Shown piece after piece: positions 17,901 through 24,733 of a stretch of 64,000 nucleotides of DNA; within the stretch, counting starts at the first letter, position 1, and every line of letters starts with the position of its first letter. The translations under genes and the position numbers were made by a program. Source of the DNA: PALSA-505 sp036501145 (GTDB lineage Bacteria > Actinomycetota > Actinomycetes > Streptosporangiales > Streptosporangiaceae); NCBI GenBank assembly GCA_036501145.1, contig DASYAV010000052.1, forward strand, positions 1 through 64,000, in the 5' to 3' direction. The notes under the pieces are model-generated. The model was given only the letters and a program-made list of their open reading frames with translations. It did not search any database and was not told the origin of the DNA.

Positions 17901-18381
17901 GGTGGTCAGCAGTTCGGGGGCTGCCGCCCTGTCCACCAGCGCGAGCCTGGCGATGACGCCACCAGATTACGGCGGCCACCTGCTGTGCATGCTCGGATAC
18001 ACCCCGCAGGAGACCTGGCAAGCCGACCAAGGTTACGGTTGCACGCTCGACCAGGGATATGAGTACAACGGCTGGCCCGCGACCGCACCGGTCACCTACT
18101 GCTGGGCCCAGGCGCAGAAGCTGCAGTTCCACGTCACGGTGCCGGCCGGCGTCAGCGGCACGCTTGGGCTGTTCCTCGTCGACGGCGACGGCTACCAGGG
18201 CGGCCGCGACGAGACCGTCTACGTCGACGGCCAGAACGTGGGCACCTTCAGCAACTTCCAGCAGGGAAAGTGGGTCGACGTCAACGTGACAGCGGCCGAC
18301 ACCGCCAGCGGGCAGATAAATGTCGAAGTGGACAACGCCCGGCAAGGCTCGAACGTCGCCGTTTCAGAAGTGGCGTTCTAA
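14944..18381 (+). CDS. Secreted GH172-type (DUF2961) glycoside hydrolase with IPT/TIG module
   Basis: A 1145-residue exported enzyme with a signal peptide (core LAACLALCTGMLVAAG, residues 26-45). The DUF2961/GH172 region starts with SSFDRSGGNDDGFSV near residue 90. It includes GTES (Glu625) and QEHGG (Glu683), then TAFWYGRP, which I match to the two glutamate regions of the family. A beta-sandwich accessory part follows (about 725-860). An IPT/TIG-like domain begins VISSVSPSVASPGQQVTITGTGF near residue 895, and a final beta module ends at VSEVAF. GH172 members act on alpha-D-fructofuranosides or D-arabinofuranosides outside the cell. It is the last gene of the sugar operon and is followed by a terminator. 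Substrate choice is inference. Confidence 0.82.
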   Translation: MHRLWHTPHGGRFLMSRFPRPARRATWLAACLALCTGMLVAAGPSALAQPGPQAGGQATSPRGPIGLDDWRDLNQLPVNAVGTQTRQFSSFDRSGGNDDGFSVKYTCLRQDSHGCLIAQDTGAGEIDSMAFDGASDYRGNIIVILDGKTVLDAPLTDVVNGELGPPFVYPLVAPYTISGGNYIYVPMTYAKSMEVYTSAIVANNFYQVGYRHFASAAGVATFNPAADSASDVIATLKAAGTQDPKAPLPGATTQNVPVQLAPGQQATLATLRGPGEISGFRMNIPSLLGMTQPPQEVSYGGRGFGAGGSSQFTVKINPDNDGVRLVRTLDGNVGNQVANVSVDGQPAGTWKALPEQWGLWIPETIDLPASLTQGKSQITIKNTFVSSAGDFNEYGYRALSNVGGQWSQTDQFDLGPGNAAQEQAHDYTITGGDLDGTNAREILPSTTDPDAITATDDILQNARVQISFDGQQTVDVPLGQFFGTGLGKWQIRSLFDGVDGGQGGWLSSWWPMPYMDRATITLVNDSQHTIGQATAQITSAPDREWATELGPDGHAGYFHATDHDGPSTPGRDVNWLTANGTGKLVGVFMTMQGSNPAQGRGFMEGDQHTWLDGSRTPQINGIGTESIGLGGYYFNHGMFTGALSGDPWQQGAQDGCLANCTGEYRLWIPDAETFTSGIVAGQEHGGTDDAPVSDETTAFWYGRPQVTGVQTDSLTLGNASSVAAHHFTTANACTPQDLTSTFEGDDGPYEGLPPANYTAADQQLSSPVSFTLRIDPANEGVVLGRTSDQNLGYQAADVYVNGRYAGEWQQPLANPYHRWLDDSFQIPASLTAGLPELNIKLVHVPGSFTWNAASYRAVSLVGAQSAATATPAPAAQPAASGGPAATSSCGAVISSVSPSVASPGQQVTITGTGFGATQGSGFVDFTNRDSSWDGPQQPDSYWWLGAGSGASAPLAIDSWSDTKITFTVPASSGQSELGPGTLGSVSVVSSSGAAALSTSASLAMTPPDYGGHLLCMLGYTPQETWQADQGYGCTLDQGYEYNGWPATAPVTYCWAQAQKLQFHVTVPAGVSGTLGLFLVDGDGYQGGRDETVYVDGQNVGTFSNFQQGKWVDVNVTAADTASGQINVEVDNARQGSNVAVSEVAF

Positions 18382-18392
18382 ACGCCATCGGG

Positions 18393-18425
18393 ATGGCGGG
18401 CCCGGCACAGTGCTGGGCCCGCCAT
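18393..18425 (+). terminator. Hairpin terminator after the GH172 gene
   Basis: Eleven-base perfect arms, ATGGCGGGCCC and GGGCCCGCCAT, enclose an 11-base loop 12 bases after the stop codon. It closes the sugar operon; no U-tract, as usual in actinomycetes. Confidence 0.7.
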
Positions 18426-18462
18426 GCCGTTCATCTCCGCCAGATGCCCCGGCTCGTCGCGG

Positions 18463-18852
18463 CTATCTGGCTGGTCCGCCGCCGGGCAACCGGCGGGTGA
18501 GAAAGATGACTTGACTGGGCTGGAGCTGGCCGGGTTGGTCGAGGATTGCCGACAGGGCACCCGTGACAGCCGCTGTGAAGGCGCGGTCCTGGGGGAAGGT
18601 CCTGGCAGAGACCAAGATCAGCCCGGCATGGATCTGACCGGCGGCTCGGTAGCGGGCGTCGAGGGGCATGAAGTCCTTGATGTTGGCGGTGACGAGGGCG
18701 CGTCCATGGTCAGTGGCGTGAGCAAGGAACTGGTCGTCTGGGAGCCCTACGAGGGCTGGATCGGTTACGACGGCGATGACGTCATGGCCTTTGGAACGCA
18801 GTTGTTCGGCGATGAGACCCGAGAACATCTCGTCCAGCAGCAGGCTGGCCAT
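18463..18852 (-). CDS. DUF5615 PIN-like toxin
   Basis: A 129-residue PIN-fold protein. LLLDEMFS at the N-terminus holds the first acidic residue (Asp7), VTDPALVGLPDDQFLAHA the second site, and LVTANIKDFMPL the third. This is the DUF5615 pattern of toxin-antitoxin RNases. It begins three bases after the antitoxin gene, so the two are one operon with the antitoxin first. A decayed copy of its C-terminus lies at 7024-7077. Target RNA unknown. Confidence 0.85.
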   Translation of the reverse strand: MASLLLDEMFSGLIAEQLRSKGHDVIAVVTDPALVGLPDDQFLAHATDHGRALVTANIKDFMPLDARYRAAGQIHAGLILVSARTFPQDRAFTAAVTGALSAILDQPGQLQPSQVIFLTRRLPGGGPAR

Positions 18853-18855
18853 GTC

Positions 18856-19302
18856 TTACCCGGCGAGCAGTTCGCGTTCGCGGCGCCAGGCCTCCTCGGC
18901 CGCCTCCTCGGCTGCCTCTGCCGCGGTGATTTCGGCGTCGATGTCGTCGGGGTAGGAAGCCCAGTAGCGGACGGCGGCCCGGATGAGGCGGACCGGAACG
19001 CCAGTGTTCTCTGCTATCAAGGTGAGCAGGTTGCCTTCGGTCAGATCCGGCTCGTGCGCGCGAGCCGACTTGACCGTTCGGACGATTTCCCAGACGTCAG
19101 GGCCGGCGATCAGGCCCGCACGGCGGCCGGTAGGCCCTGGCCGGAACACGATCCCCGCGTGCTCGCTCATGCGCAGTGCCTCATCCACGAGCCGGTTCGC
19201 TGCAGATGACAGGGACATGCCGGGGTTGGCGGCAACGAACGATGACAGTCGTTCCGCCACCGCGGAGTCGAACCTGACTGGTGTCGCCGCTCGCTTACTC
19301 AC
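18856..19302 (-). CDS. Antitoxin of the PIN-like toxin
   Basis: A 148-residue protein. Residues 1-45 (TPVRFDSAVAERLSSFVAA, then LSSAANRLVDEALRM) fit a ribbon-helix-helix DNA-binding unit, strand plus two helices, of CopG type. The middle contains a DUF433-like helical stretch, and the C-terminus is an Ala/Glu helix (AEAAEEAAEEAW) that may wrap the toxin. The GTG start at 19302 lies inside a 19-bp palindrome, so the operon is likely leaderless and self-repressed. Assignment rests on position next to the toxin and on the RHH pattern. Confidence 0.78.
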   Translation of the reverse strand: MSKRAATPVRFDSAVAERLSSFVAANPGMSLSSAANRLVDEALRMSEHAGIVFRPGPTGRRAGLIAGPDVWEIVRTVKSARAHEPDLTEGNLLTLIAENTGVPVRLIRAAVRYWASYPDDIDAEITAAEAAEEAAEEAWRRERELLAG

Positions 19303-19319
19303 GACTACAATGTAGTCGT
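19301..19319. promoter_or_regulatory. 19-bp palindrome over the antitoxin start
   Basis: Perfect 9-base arms ACGACTACA and TGTAGTCGT with a single central base. It overlaps the GTG start of the antitoxin, and a -10-like TACATT lies within it. An operator bound by the RHH antitoxin is the natural reading. Confidence 0.65.
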
Positions 19320-19650
19320 TTTATGTCACTGATGCCAAGTCGGTCGGCACTACAGCAGTGTCAACGACTCGGTCGAGGATCAGTGCCTGCAAGGAACGGG
19401 GCAACTTGGGCTCGACTGAAACCTGCTCGACGAGCCCACCGGCGGCGGATCACCATACCTTCATGAGGCACCTACAAAGTCGCCAGACCACTGGTGCGGC
19501 TTCCGGATCGCTCAGAAGTTCCCGTTGACTTTGTGTGCTGGACCGTGAAGGAGATCTCGGTCTCCGAAGGCCAGCGTGTGGCGCCCGGGGCGGTGGCCGC
19601 TGGCAGCGAATGCGGGCGTGATCTGGTCACGGTTTGCTCAGGTGACGTCA
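19320..19650. other. Stretch without a supported gene
   Basis: About 330 bases between the two toxin-antitoxin loci. Short frames exist on both strands, but none has a ribosome site or coding character I can support, and I see no RNA gene. It may be debris from earlier insertions. Confidence 0.5.
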
Positions 19651-19708
19651 ATATCGACGTCATCTGACTTGACTTCGATAAAGTAGTCAACTATGATGAC
19701 GTCGATAT
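19651..19708. promoter_or_regulatory. 14-bp inverted repeat upstream of hipB, candidate operator
   Basis: ATATCGACGTCATC at 19651-19664 is repeated exactly in inverse orientation at 19695-19708, 15 bp before the hipB start. A related TGACGTC lies just upstream and TGACTTGACT between the arms. HipB dimers bind inverted sites of this kind (TATCC/GGATA in E. coli), so this is probably the autoregulatory operator and promoter. Confidence 0.65.
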
Positions 19709-19722
19709 AGGAGTCAAGAATT

Positions 19723-19962
19723 ATGCAGTACACCGGAAAGATCACCAGTGCGGAGTCGCTGGGGCGCATCCTGCAGCAGGCCAGGCTTCTCGCTGGGCTA
19801 AGTCAGCGTGAGCTCGCTCAGCGGCTGGGAACCACGCAGAAGTACATCTGGGAGCTCGAGGCCGGGAAGCCGTCAATAGTGATGGACCGGCTGTTCGCGG
19901 CCATGCACGAAACAGGCATGGAGTTGACCGCGACGATCACGCCCCGAGGCGAACATGGCTGA
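19723..19962 (+). CDS. hipB: HipB-type XRE family antitoxin
   Basis: A 79-residue Cro/C1-type helix-turn-helix protein. It reads LGRILQQARLLAGLSQRELAQRL, then TTQKYIWELEAGKPS as turn and recognition helix, followed by a short C-terminal strand. Length and placement match HipB: it precedes hipA and overlaps its start by eight bases. Together they form a toxin-antitoxin unit; HipB neutralises the HipA kinase and represses the operon through the inverted repeat upstream. Confidence 0.85.
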   Translation: MQYTGKITSAESLGRILQQARLLAGLSQRELAQRLGTTQKYIWELEAGKPSIVMDRLFAAMHETGMELTATITPRGEHG

Positions 19963-21184
19963 CCTGATCGTTGAGCTGTACGGGAAGCGGATCGGAGTGC
20001 TCGCAGGGCCGTGGCGCACCTTCGACTTCGCGACGGATCTGGATGCGGTTGCCGAGTTCGGCATTGACAGTCCCGTCCTGTCCGTGGCGATCCCGCTCAC
20101 GGCTATGCCTGTCCGGGCTCGCAAAGATCGGCGGCAGAACTTCTTCCGTGAACTGCTCCCCGAAGGCCGCATGCTCACTCACCTGGCGCAGCAGGCTGGC
20201 CTCGACGAGCAGGATGTCATCGGCTTGTTGCGCAGTTACGGCCGTGACGTCGCTGGAGCCCTCCAGATTTGGGATCCCGACATCCCCGGCGAGCCGAAGA
20301 CGCCGGCGCTGGAACCACTGTCCGCCGCTGCGGTCGCCGACATGCTTGAGCATGTTCAGCGGAATCCTCTGGGCAACAGGCCCAGCGGCGGTAAGACATC
20401 CCTGGCCGGAGTCCAGGACAAGATCGTCCTGGCCCGGACAGAACAGGGATGGAACCGGGTTATTGACGGATGGCCGTCCACCCACATCCTCAAACCGGGA
20501 TCACCGGAGTACCCGACCTCCATCTACGACGAGGAGTTCGGGGCGCGCTTCGCCCGAGCCATTGGACTGGCCTCCTACTCGACCTCGATCGAGCAGTTCG
20601 AGGGAGTGCCGGCTTTGGTCGTTGAGCGCTACGACCGTTCCCCCGATGCTCCGCAGGGGCGTATCCATCAAGAGGATTTCAATCAGATCCTCGGCGCGGC
20701 GGGCAGCCAGAAATACCAGAGGTACGGCGGCCGGGTAAGCCTGGAGCGCATCGCCGAAGCGCTGGCCGCTACCGCAGGCGATGGCTCGCTGGAGCGCCTG
20801 TTCAAGCTCGTTGTCGTTTCGGTCGCCGTGGGCAACCTCGACTTGCACGCGAAGAACATCTCTCTCCTGCACCGGCCGGACGGCTCAATGACGCTTAGCC
20901 CTGCCTACGATGTTGTGCCGCAGGCACATCAGCCCAATGACGGCGAGGTAGCCCTGGCGATCGGCGGTGAGTATCGTCACGCCGCCATCACCAAGGGCCA
21001 TCTCGTGGCGGAGGGCTATGGGTGGGGATTCACCGAGGCAGACGATGTCGCTGAGGAGACACTGACTGCGGTCCTGCGACTGGCTGAGACGCAGACCCCG
21101 GACAAACGAGCTCATGCTGCGCTTGCCCACGACATCACAAGGTTTGCATCGAACTTGCTTGTCGGCCGCGCAGTCGGGGCCTGA
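19955..21184 (+). CDS. hipA: HipA-type serine/threonine kinase toxin
   Basis: A 409-residue HipA kinase. An N-terminal subdomain (ELYGKRIGVLAG) is followed by SLAGVQDKI with the ATP-contacting loop and STHILKP with the catalytic-core Lys. The catalytic loop VGNLDLHAKNISLL near residue 282 and the metal-binding LSPAYDVV near 315 are intact. E. coli HipA phosphorylates glutamyl-tRNA synthetase and causes persistence; the target here is not visible. All key residues are present, so it should be active unless held by HipB. Confidence 0.92.
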   Translation: MADLIVELYGKRIGVLAGPWRTFDFATDLDAVAEFGIDSPVLSVAIPLTAMPVRARKDRRQNFFRELLPEGRMLTHLAQQAGLDEQDVIGLLRSYGRDVAGALQIWDPDIPGEPKTPALEPLSAAAVADMLEHVQRNPLGNRPSGGKTSLAGVQDKIVLARTEQGWNRVIDGWPSTHILKPGSPEYPTSIYDEEFGARFARAIGLASYSTSIEQFEGVPALVVERYDRSPDAPQGRIHQEDFNQILGAAGSQKYQRYGGRVSLERIAEALAATAGDGSLERLFKLVVVSVAVGNLDLHAKNISLLHRPDGSMTLSPAYDVVPQAHQPNDGEVALAIGGEYRHAAITKGHLVAEGYGWGFTEADDVAEETLTAVLRLAETQTPDKRAHAALAHDITRFASNLLVGRAVGA

Positions 21185-21188
21185 TGGG

Positions 21189-21815
21189 TTATCGCGCTGG
21201 CCCAGGTGAGTCACTGGAAGTGCGGAAGACGCCGGCTCGTGCGGCGGCGAGTGCCGCTGCGGCGCCAAGGTCCGCGTCCGCCTCGGTGACCGGCTCGCGG
21301 GTCACCAGAAGCCGGTAGTACAGCGGCGCCGACATCGCGTGCATGAACGCGGCCGGGTCCGTCCCGGCCGGCAACTGCCCGCGCCCGACGGCGCGCTCCA
21401 CGATCATGCTGATCGCCTCGAGTCTGCCCGCCCAGAACTGCCGCATGAGGCCGGCGATCTCCGGCGACGACAGCCCGCCGATGATGAGCCCGGTGGTGAT
21501 CGCCGCGCCCTGCGCGGAGGAGAGAACCGCCTGGACCGCGCGCGCCAGCGCCCGCAGGTCAGTGTCGACGCTGCCGGTGTCAGGAACCTGAATGTGCGTG
21601 CCCGCGGCGCCGGCCAGCGCCTGGCTGATCAGCTCAGGCTTGCTGCCCCAGCGGCGGTAGACCGTCGTCTTGTGCACGCCGGCCCGTTCCGCGATCGACT
21701 CGATGCTGATGTCGGCGAAGTCCCGCTCGGCCAGTTCGTCGATGGCCGCGGCGAAAACGGACTCGGCGATCCGCGCCGTGCGGCCGCCCGGCCGTACCGT
21801 CCCTGGTGCTGCCAT
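21189..21815 (-). CDS. TetR family transcriptional regulator
   Basis: A 208-residue TetR repressor. The helix-turn-helix reads FADISIESIAERAGVHKTTVYRRW at about residues 30-55; a helical ligand domain of the AcrR C-terminal type follows. I choose the ATG at 21815 (MAAPGTVRPGGR); the open frame upstream crosses a candidate operator. It is divergent from a gene truncated after about 41 codons at 21935, so its original target was probably that lost gene. Confidence 0.88.
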   Translation of the reverse strand: MAAPGTVRPGGRTARIAESVFAAAIDELAERDFADISIESIAERAGVHKTTVYRRWGSKPELISQALAGAAGTHIQVPDTGSVDTDLRALARAVQAVLSSAQGAAITTGLIIGGLSSPEIAGLMRQFWAGRLEAISMIVERAVGRGQLPAGTDPAAFMHAMSAPLYYRLLVTREPVTEADADLGAAAALAAARAGVFRTSSDSPGPAR

Positions 21816-21831
21816 GGGAGCCACGCTAACA

Positions 21832-21890
21832 CAACGTCTAGTTGCAATTAGGGCTGGCGTGTGCAAGCCTGTTAATACAACAAGTCGTTG
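21832..21890. promoter_or_regulatory. Two CAAC-N5-GTTG sites, candidate TetR operators
   Basis: CAACGTCTAGTTG at 21832-21844 and CAACAAGTCGTTG at 21878-21890 share CAAC-N5-GTTG arms, 46 bp apart, in the short divergent region of the tetR gene. Paired short palindromes are usual for TetR repressors. Confidence 0.5.
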
Positions 21891-21899
21891 CAGTAACGA

Positions 21900-22547
21900 T
21901 CAACAGGGCACGACAGCCCAGAACGGCAGAGGACATGACCAGCGCACCCCTAACCGCAGTACCACCCCGAGGCGCGACGGCCCGCCCAGCGGCCAGCAGG
22001 GCCGGCTGGCGCGCCTACATCCCGGGTGCCGCCGGCGCCGCCTACCTGATCGCAGCCCACCGGGGTTGTCGAACAGCCGGATCCCGTCACCGAGCAGCAC
22101 CGGCGCGACGTGCAGGTCGATCTCGTCAAGCAGGCCGCGCTCCAGCAGTTGCCGTCCGATGGTGGGCGAGAAGACCTCGAGGTTCTTCCCGCCGGCCGCG
22201 TCGAGCCCTATCCGCACCGCCTCGGCCACGTCACAGTTCAGGAATGTGAAGCCCTCGGCGGGCCCGGCGTCCTCGGGGTGGTGGGTCAGCACGAATATCG
22301 GCCCGTCCCAGGCGCCGCCGTACGGGCGGTGGCCATTCTCCATGCCTGCCCTGGTCACATCCCACCCGGCCCGGCCGGCCAGCACGGCGCCGGTGGTTTC
22401 GGTGTACTCGCTGACCAGCCCGGGGCGGAACGAGAGCCCGGTCATCCAGTCCATGCCGTGGCCCGGGCCGGCGACGAAGCCGTCCAGCGACATCGTGAAA
22501 TGCCAGAGCACCTTCCCCGCCGCCGTCTGCGGCTCCATGTCACCCAT
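21900..22547 (-). CDS. Dihydrofolate reductase/RibD-C family protein with replaced C-terminus
   Basis: From the ATG at 22547 (or 22538) the product reads VLWHFTMSLDGFVAG, AVLAGRAGWDV, PIFVLTHHPED and LLDEIDLHVAPVLLGDGIRLF, the RibD C-terminal (YyaP/YwjB-like) reductase pattern. NAD(P)H-dependent reduction is the family role. Family similarity stops at FDNPGG near 22059. The last 50 or so codons to 21900 are Arg-rich and are the antisense of the truncated gene at 21935. The last strand and helix of the fold are therefore missing, and activity is doubtful. Confidence 0.7.
   Translation of the reverse strand: MGDMEPQTAAGKVLWHFTMSLDGFVAGPGHGMDWMTGLSFRPGLVSEYTETTGAVLAGRAGWDVTRAGMENGHRPYGGAWDGPIFVLTHHPEDAGPAEGFTFLNCDVAEAVRIGLDAAGGKNLEVFSPTIGRQLLERGLLDEIDLHVAPVLLGDGIRLFDNPGGLRSGRRRRRHPGCRRASRPCWPLGGPSRLGVVLRLGVRWSCPLPFWAVVPC
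21935..22058 (+). pseudogene. 5' fragment of a gene divergent from tetR
   Basis: Starts ATG at 21935 after a GAGG ribosome site, MTSAPLTAVPPRGA, and proceeds to AGWRAYIPGAAGAAYLIA, which looks like the beginning of a first membrane helix. After about 41 codons the coding sense stops at the exact point where the oppositely oriented reductase gene begins. The rest of the gene has been lost. The original product was probably a small membrane protein regulated by the adjacent TetR. Confidence 0.5.
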
Positions 22548-22575
22548 GGGCGCCCACCCTACGGCCGGGCCTGGC

Positions 22576-22629
22576 GGTGGCCTACCCGAGACTGGCGGTG
22601 TCCATATCGGTGGTGCCGCCGTTGACCGT
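22576..22629 (-). repeat. Copy of the 3' end of the secreted protein gene at 23499
   Basis: These 54 bases match 23493-23546 at 50 of 54 positions. On the minus strand they encode TVNGGTTDMDTASLG followed by TAG, like the C-terminus TVNGGTTDMDTGSLG of the secreted pseudogene. The remainder of the second copy is absent. It is a relic of a duplicated or recombined gene; the MarC gene now lies between the two copies. Confidence 0.7.
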
Positions 22630-22737
22630 TCGGGGCTGGACCAGGCAGCGGCCAGCATCCTCGGCTCCGTGCCGGTCCACTTGCTGCACCGCTCGCCCTA
22701 ACCGGTGCTGACCATCCCATAGCCAAGCCCGCTGTGC

Positions 22738-23388
22738 TCAGTGACCGGTCGTCAGATGGATCACGCCAACGTCGGACAACCCGTTGAGCACCAGTTGCAC
22801 CCCGAGCGCGGCCAGCAGGAAGCCGAACACCTTCTCGGTGACCAGCATCCGGCTAGGGTCCAGCTTGCTGCTGACCTGCACCGCCCAGCGGAAGACCAGG
22901 ACGTCGAACGAGAGCACGGCGGCCAGCACACCGACCGCCACCGCGACCACGGCGATCGAACTGGCCTCTGCGGACAACGTGACCAGGACGACGATCCCGG
23001 CCGGGTTGAGCAGATATGGCACGGCCAGCGGGAAGACGGCGACTTGCATCGGGTCCCGGTCTTCGACCGGATGATCGCCGCTGCTCGCGTGATGGCCGAG
23101 CACCATGGTGACCGCGATAACTAGCAGGATGATGCCGCTGGAGATGCCGAGCGCACCCGGTGAGAAGTGCAGCAGCCTGGTCAGCAGGCCACCGAGAACC
23201 AGTAAGAGAGCGGCGACGATGGCGGAGGTCGTGAGCATCTTGCGGAGGACCTGGCGCTTAACTGCCTCGGGCATGCCCGCGGTCGCGTCCAGGAATGGCA
23301 CCAGCGCGATCTTGGGCCCGATCCCGATTAGCAGCAGCAGGAAAGTGTCGATGACGAATGCGGCGTCCAGCGATTCGAGCTCTTTCAC
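22738..23388 (-). CDS. MarC family integral membrane protein
   Basis: A 216-residue protein with six membrane helices. IDTFLLLLIGIGPKIALVPFLDATAGM opens the first repeat and LAVPYLLNPAGIVVLVTLS the second, matching the duplicated MarC/UPF0056 fold (NPxG in the second half). The function of the family is unsettled; it was once linked to multiple antibiotic resistance, and related proteins move small amino acids. It stands alone between two degenerate segments. The start at 23388 gives MKELESLDAAFVIDTF. Confidence 0.85.
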   Translation of the reverse strand: MKELESLDAAFVIDTFLLLLIGIGPKIALVPFLDATAGMPEAVKRQVLRKMLTTSAIVAALLLVLGGLLTRLLHFSPGALGISSGIILLVIAVTMVLGHHASSGDHPVEDRDPMQVAVFPLAVPYLLNPAGIVVLVTLSAEASSIAVVAVAVGVLAAVLSFDVLVFRWAVQVSSKLDPSRMLVTEKVFGFLLAALGVQLVLNGLSDVGVIHLTTGH

Positions 23389-23498
23389 CGAGTTCCGTCC
23401 AGCGTGCTCGCACGTCTACCATCGCGATGCCACTGCCCGCGACATGGGTGACGTTCATCGTATCCCGCGATCAACCGGCACGATCCGGTCCCGGTGAC

Positions 23499-24725
23499 CT
23501 ACCCGAGACTGCCGGTATCCATGTCGGTGGTGCCGCCGTTGACCGTCGGGTAGACCTGGAACCGCAGCGTGCTGTACCCGGCGGCAGGTCGTAGACCACC
23601 TGGACCTGCTTGTAGGTCCCGGCGGTCACGCTGTAGTTCTGGCAGTTGTTCGTCCCGGGCGAGGCCAGGCCCCAGACACAGAGCCGCCCGGTCGCGGTGC
23701 CCGATTGCGCCGAGAGCCAGGCGGTGCCGGTGTAGGACGCTCCCGCGGAAGCGTTGACGGTGACGTCCTGGTAGATGGAGCCGCCGGCGCCGTTGGTGTT
23801 GAACGCCAGGTACCAGGAGCCGTCGTGGGCCCCGGCGGCGTTGTCGTAGCGGGTGATGTTGGTCGTGGCCCCGGACGGGATGATCCGCTGCCAGCCGGAC
23901 TCGGCGCTCTCGAACGAGCCGTTCTTCAGCAGGTTGCCGGCCACCGCGCCGTTCGGCATCGGCGGGCCGTAGGTGCAGCCCGGGTCCGGGCCCGGCGACG
24001 CGGGCGTCCCCGGCGGCGTGGAGTTGACCTGCACGTACTCGCCGGGATCGCTGATCGACATGTCGGCGGCGGTGTGCTCCAGGTACTGCTCGTAGGCGCC
24101 CGACGCGTACGTGGACCACGGGTCGAAGCAGTTGTAGCCGGCGTCCATGTCCTGCACGCACTTGTAGACGGCTTCCTCGGCGTTGTTCCACGGTCCAGGA
24201 TCTGGAAGTCCGTGCCGTACTGTGGCACCGAGTTGCCGCAGGTGATCTGCCACAGGCCCCAGCCGGCCCGGTCCGCGCCGGCCCCGCAGTAGTCCACGCC
24301 GGGCTGGATGATCCCGGGCAGGAACGAACTCTCCGCGCCGGTGATGGCCGCGGCCACCTGGGCCTGGGTATACGAGCCCGCGCCGCCGTTGGGGCCACCG
24401 GCGTACAGCCAGTAACCCTCGATCTCCGCGTACCCCAGCGTCCCGCTGGCCGCCTCCGGCCCGGCCGCGCGGCGCTTATCCGGCCGGGTCAGCCGTGGCG
24501 CGGGCGTGCTCGGCGGCGCCTCGTCGAAGGCCAGGTCGCGCTTGAACCCCCGCGGCGTGGCCCCGGTCACGTGCAGTTCCAGCCGGGTGAACAGCATCCC
24601 CTGGCCGGCGACCCGGGCCGGGTCGGTCAGCGTGTAGTCCGCGCTGGTGCTGTCCCACCGCCTGCTGCTGGCACACAGCGTGCTGCAGGCCCGCCAGCTG
24701 ACGATCCCGGTCGCGGTGGCCCGGC
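23499..24725 (-). pseudogene. Secreted lysozyme-like/carbohydrate-binding protein, frameshifted and 5'-truncated
   Basis: Three frames must be joined. The first carries LGYAEIEGYWLYAGG, AAAITGAESSFLPGI and GWGLWQITCG, a lysozyme-like fold with the catalytic-Glu context ESSF, to about 24200. The second runs from PWNNAEEAVYKCVQDMDAG through a Pro linker to a carbohydrate-binding beta-sandwich (LLKNGSFESAESGW) up to about 23580. The third gives STLRFQVYPTVNGG to the TAG at 23499. No start codon or signal peptide is found before the upstream SDR gene ends at 24734. Two frameshifts plus loss of the 5' end argue for a pseudogene, unless the assembly is wrong at both points. Confidence 0.7.
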
Positions 24726-24733
24726 GCGCGTGG

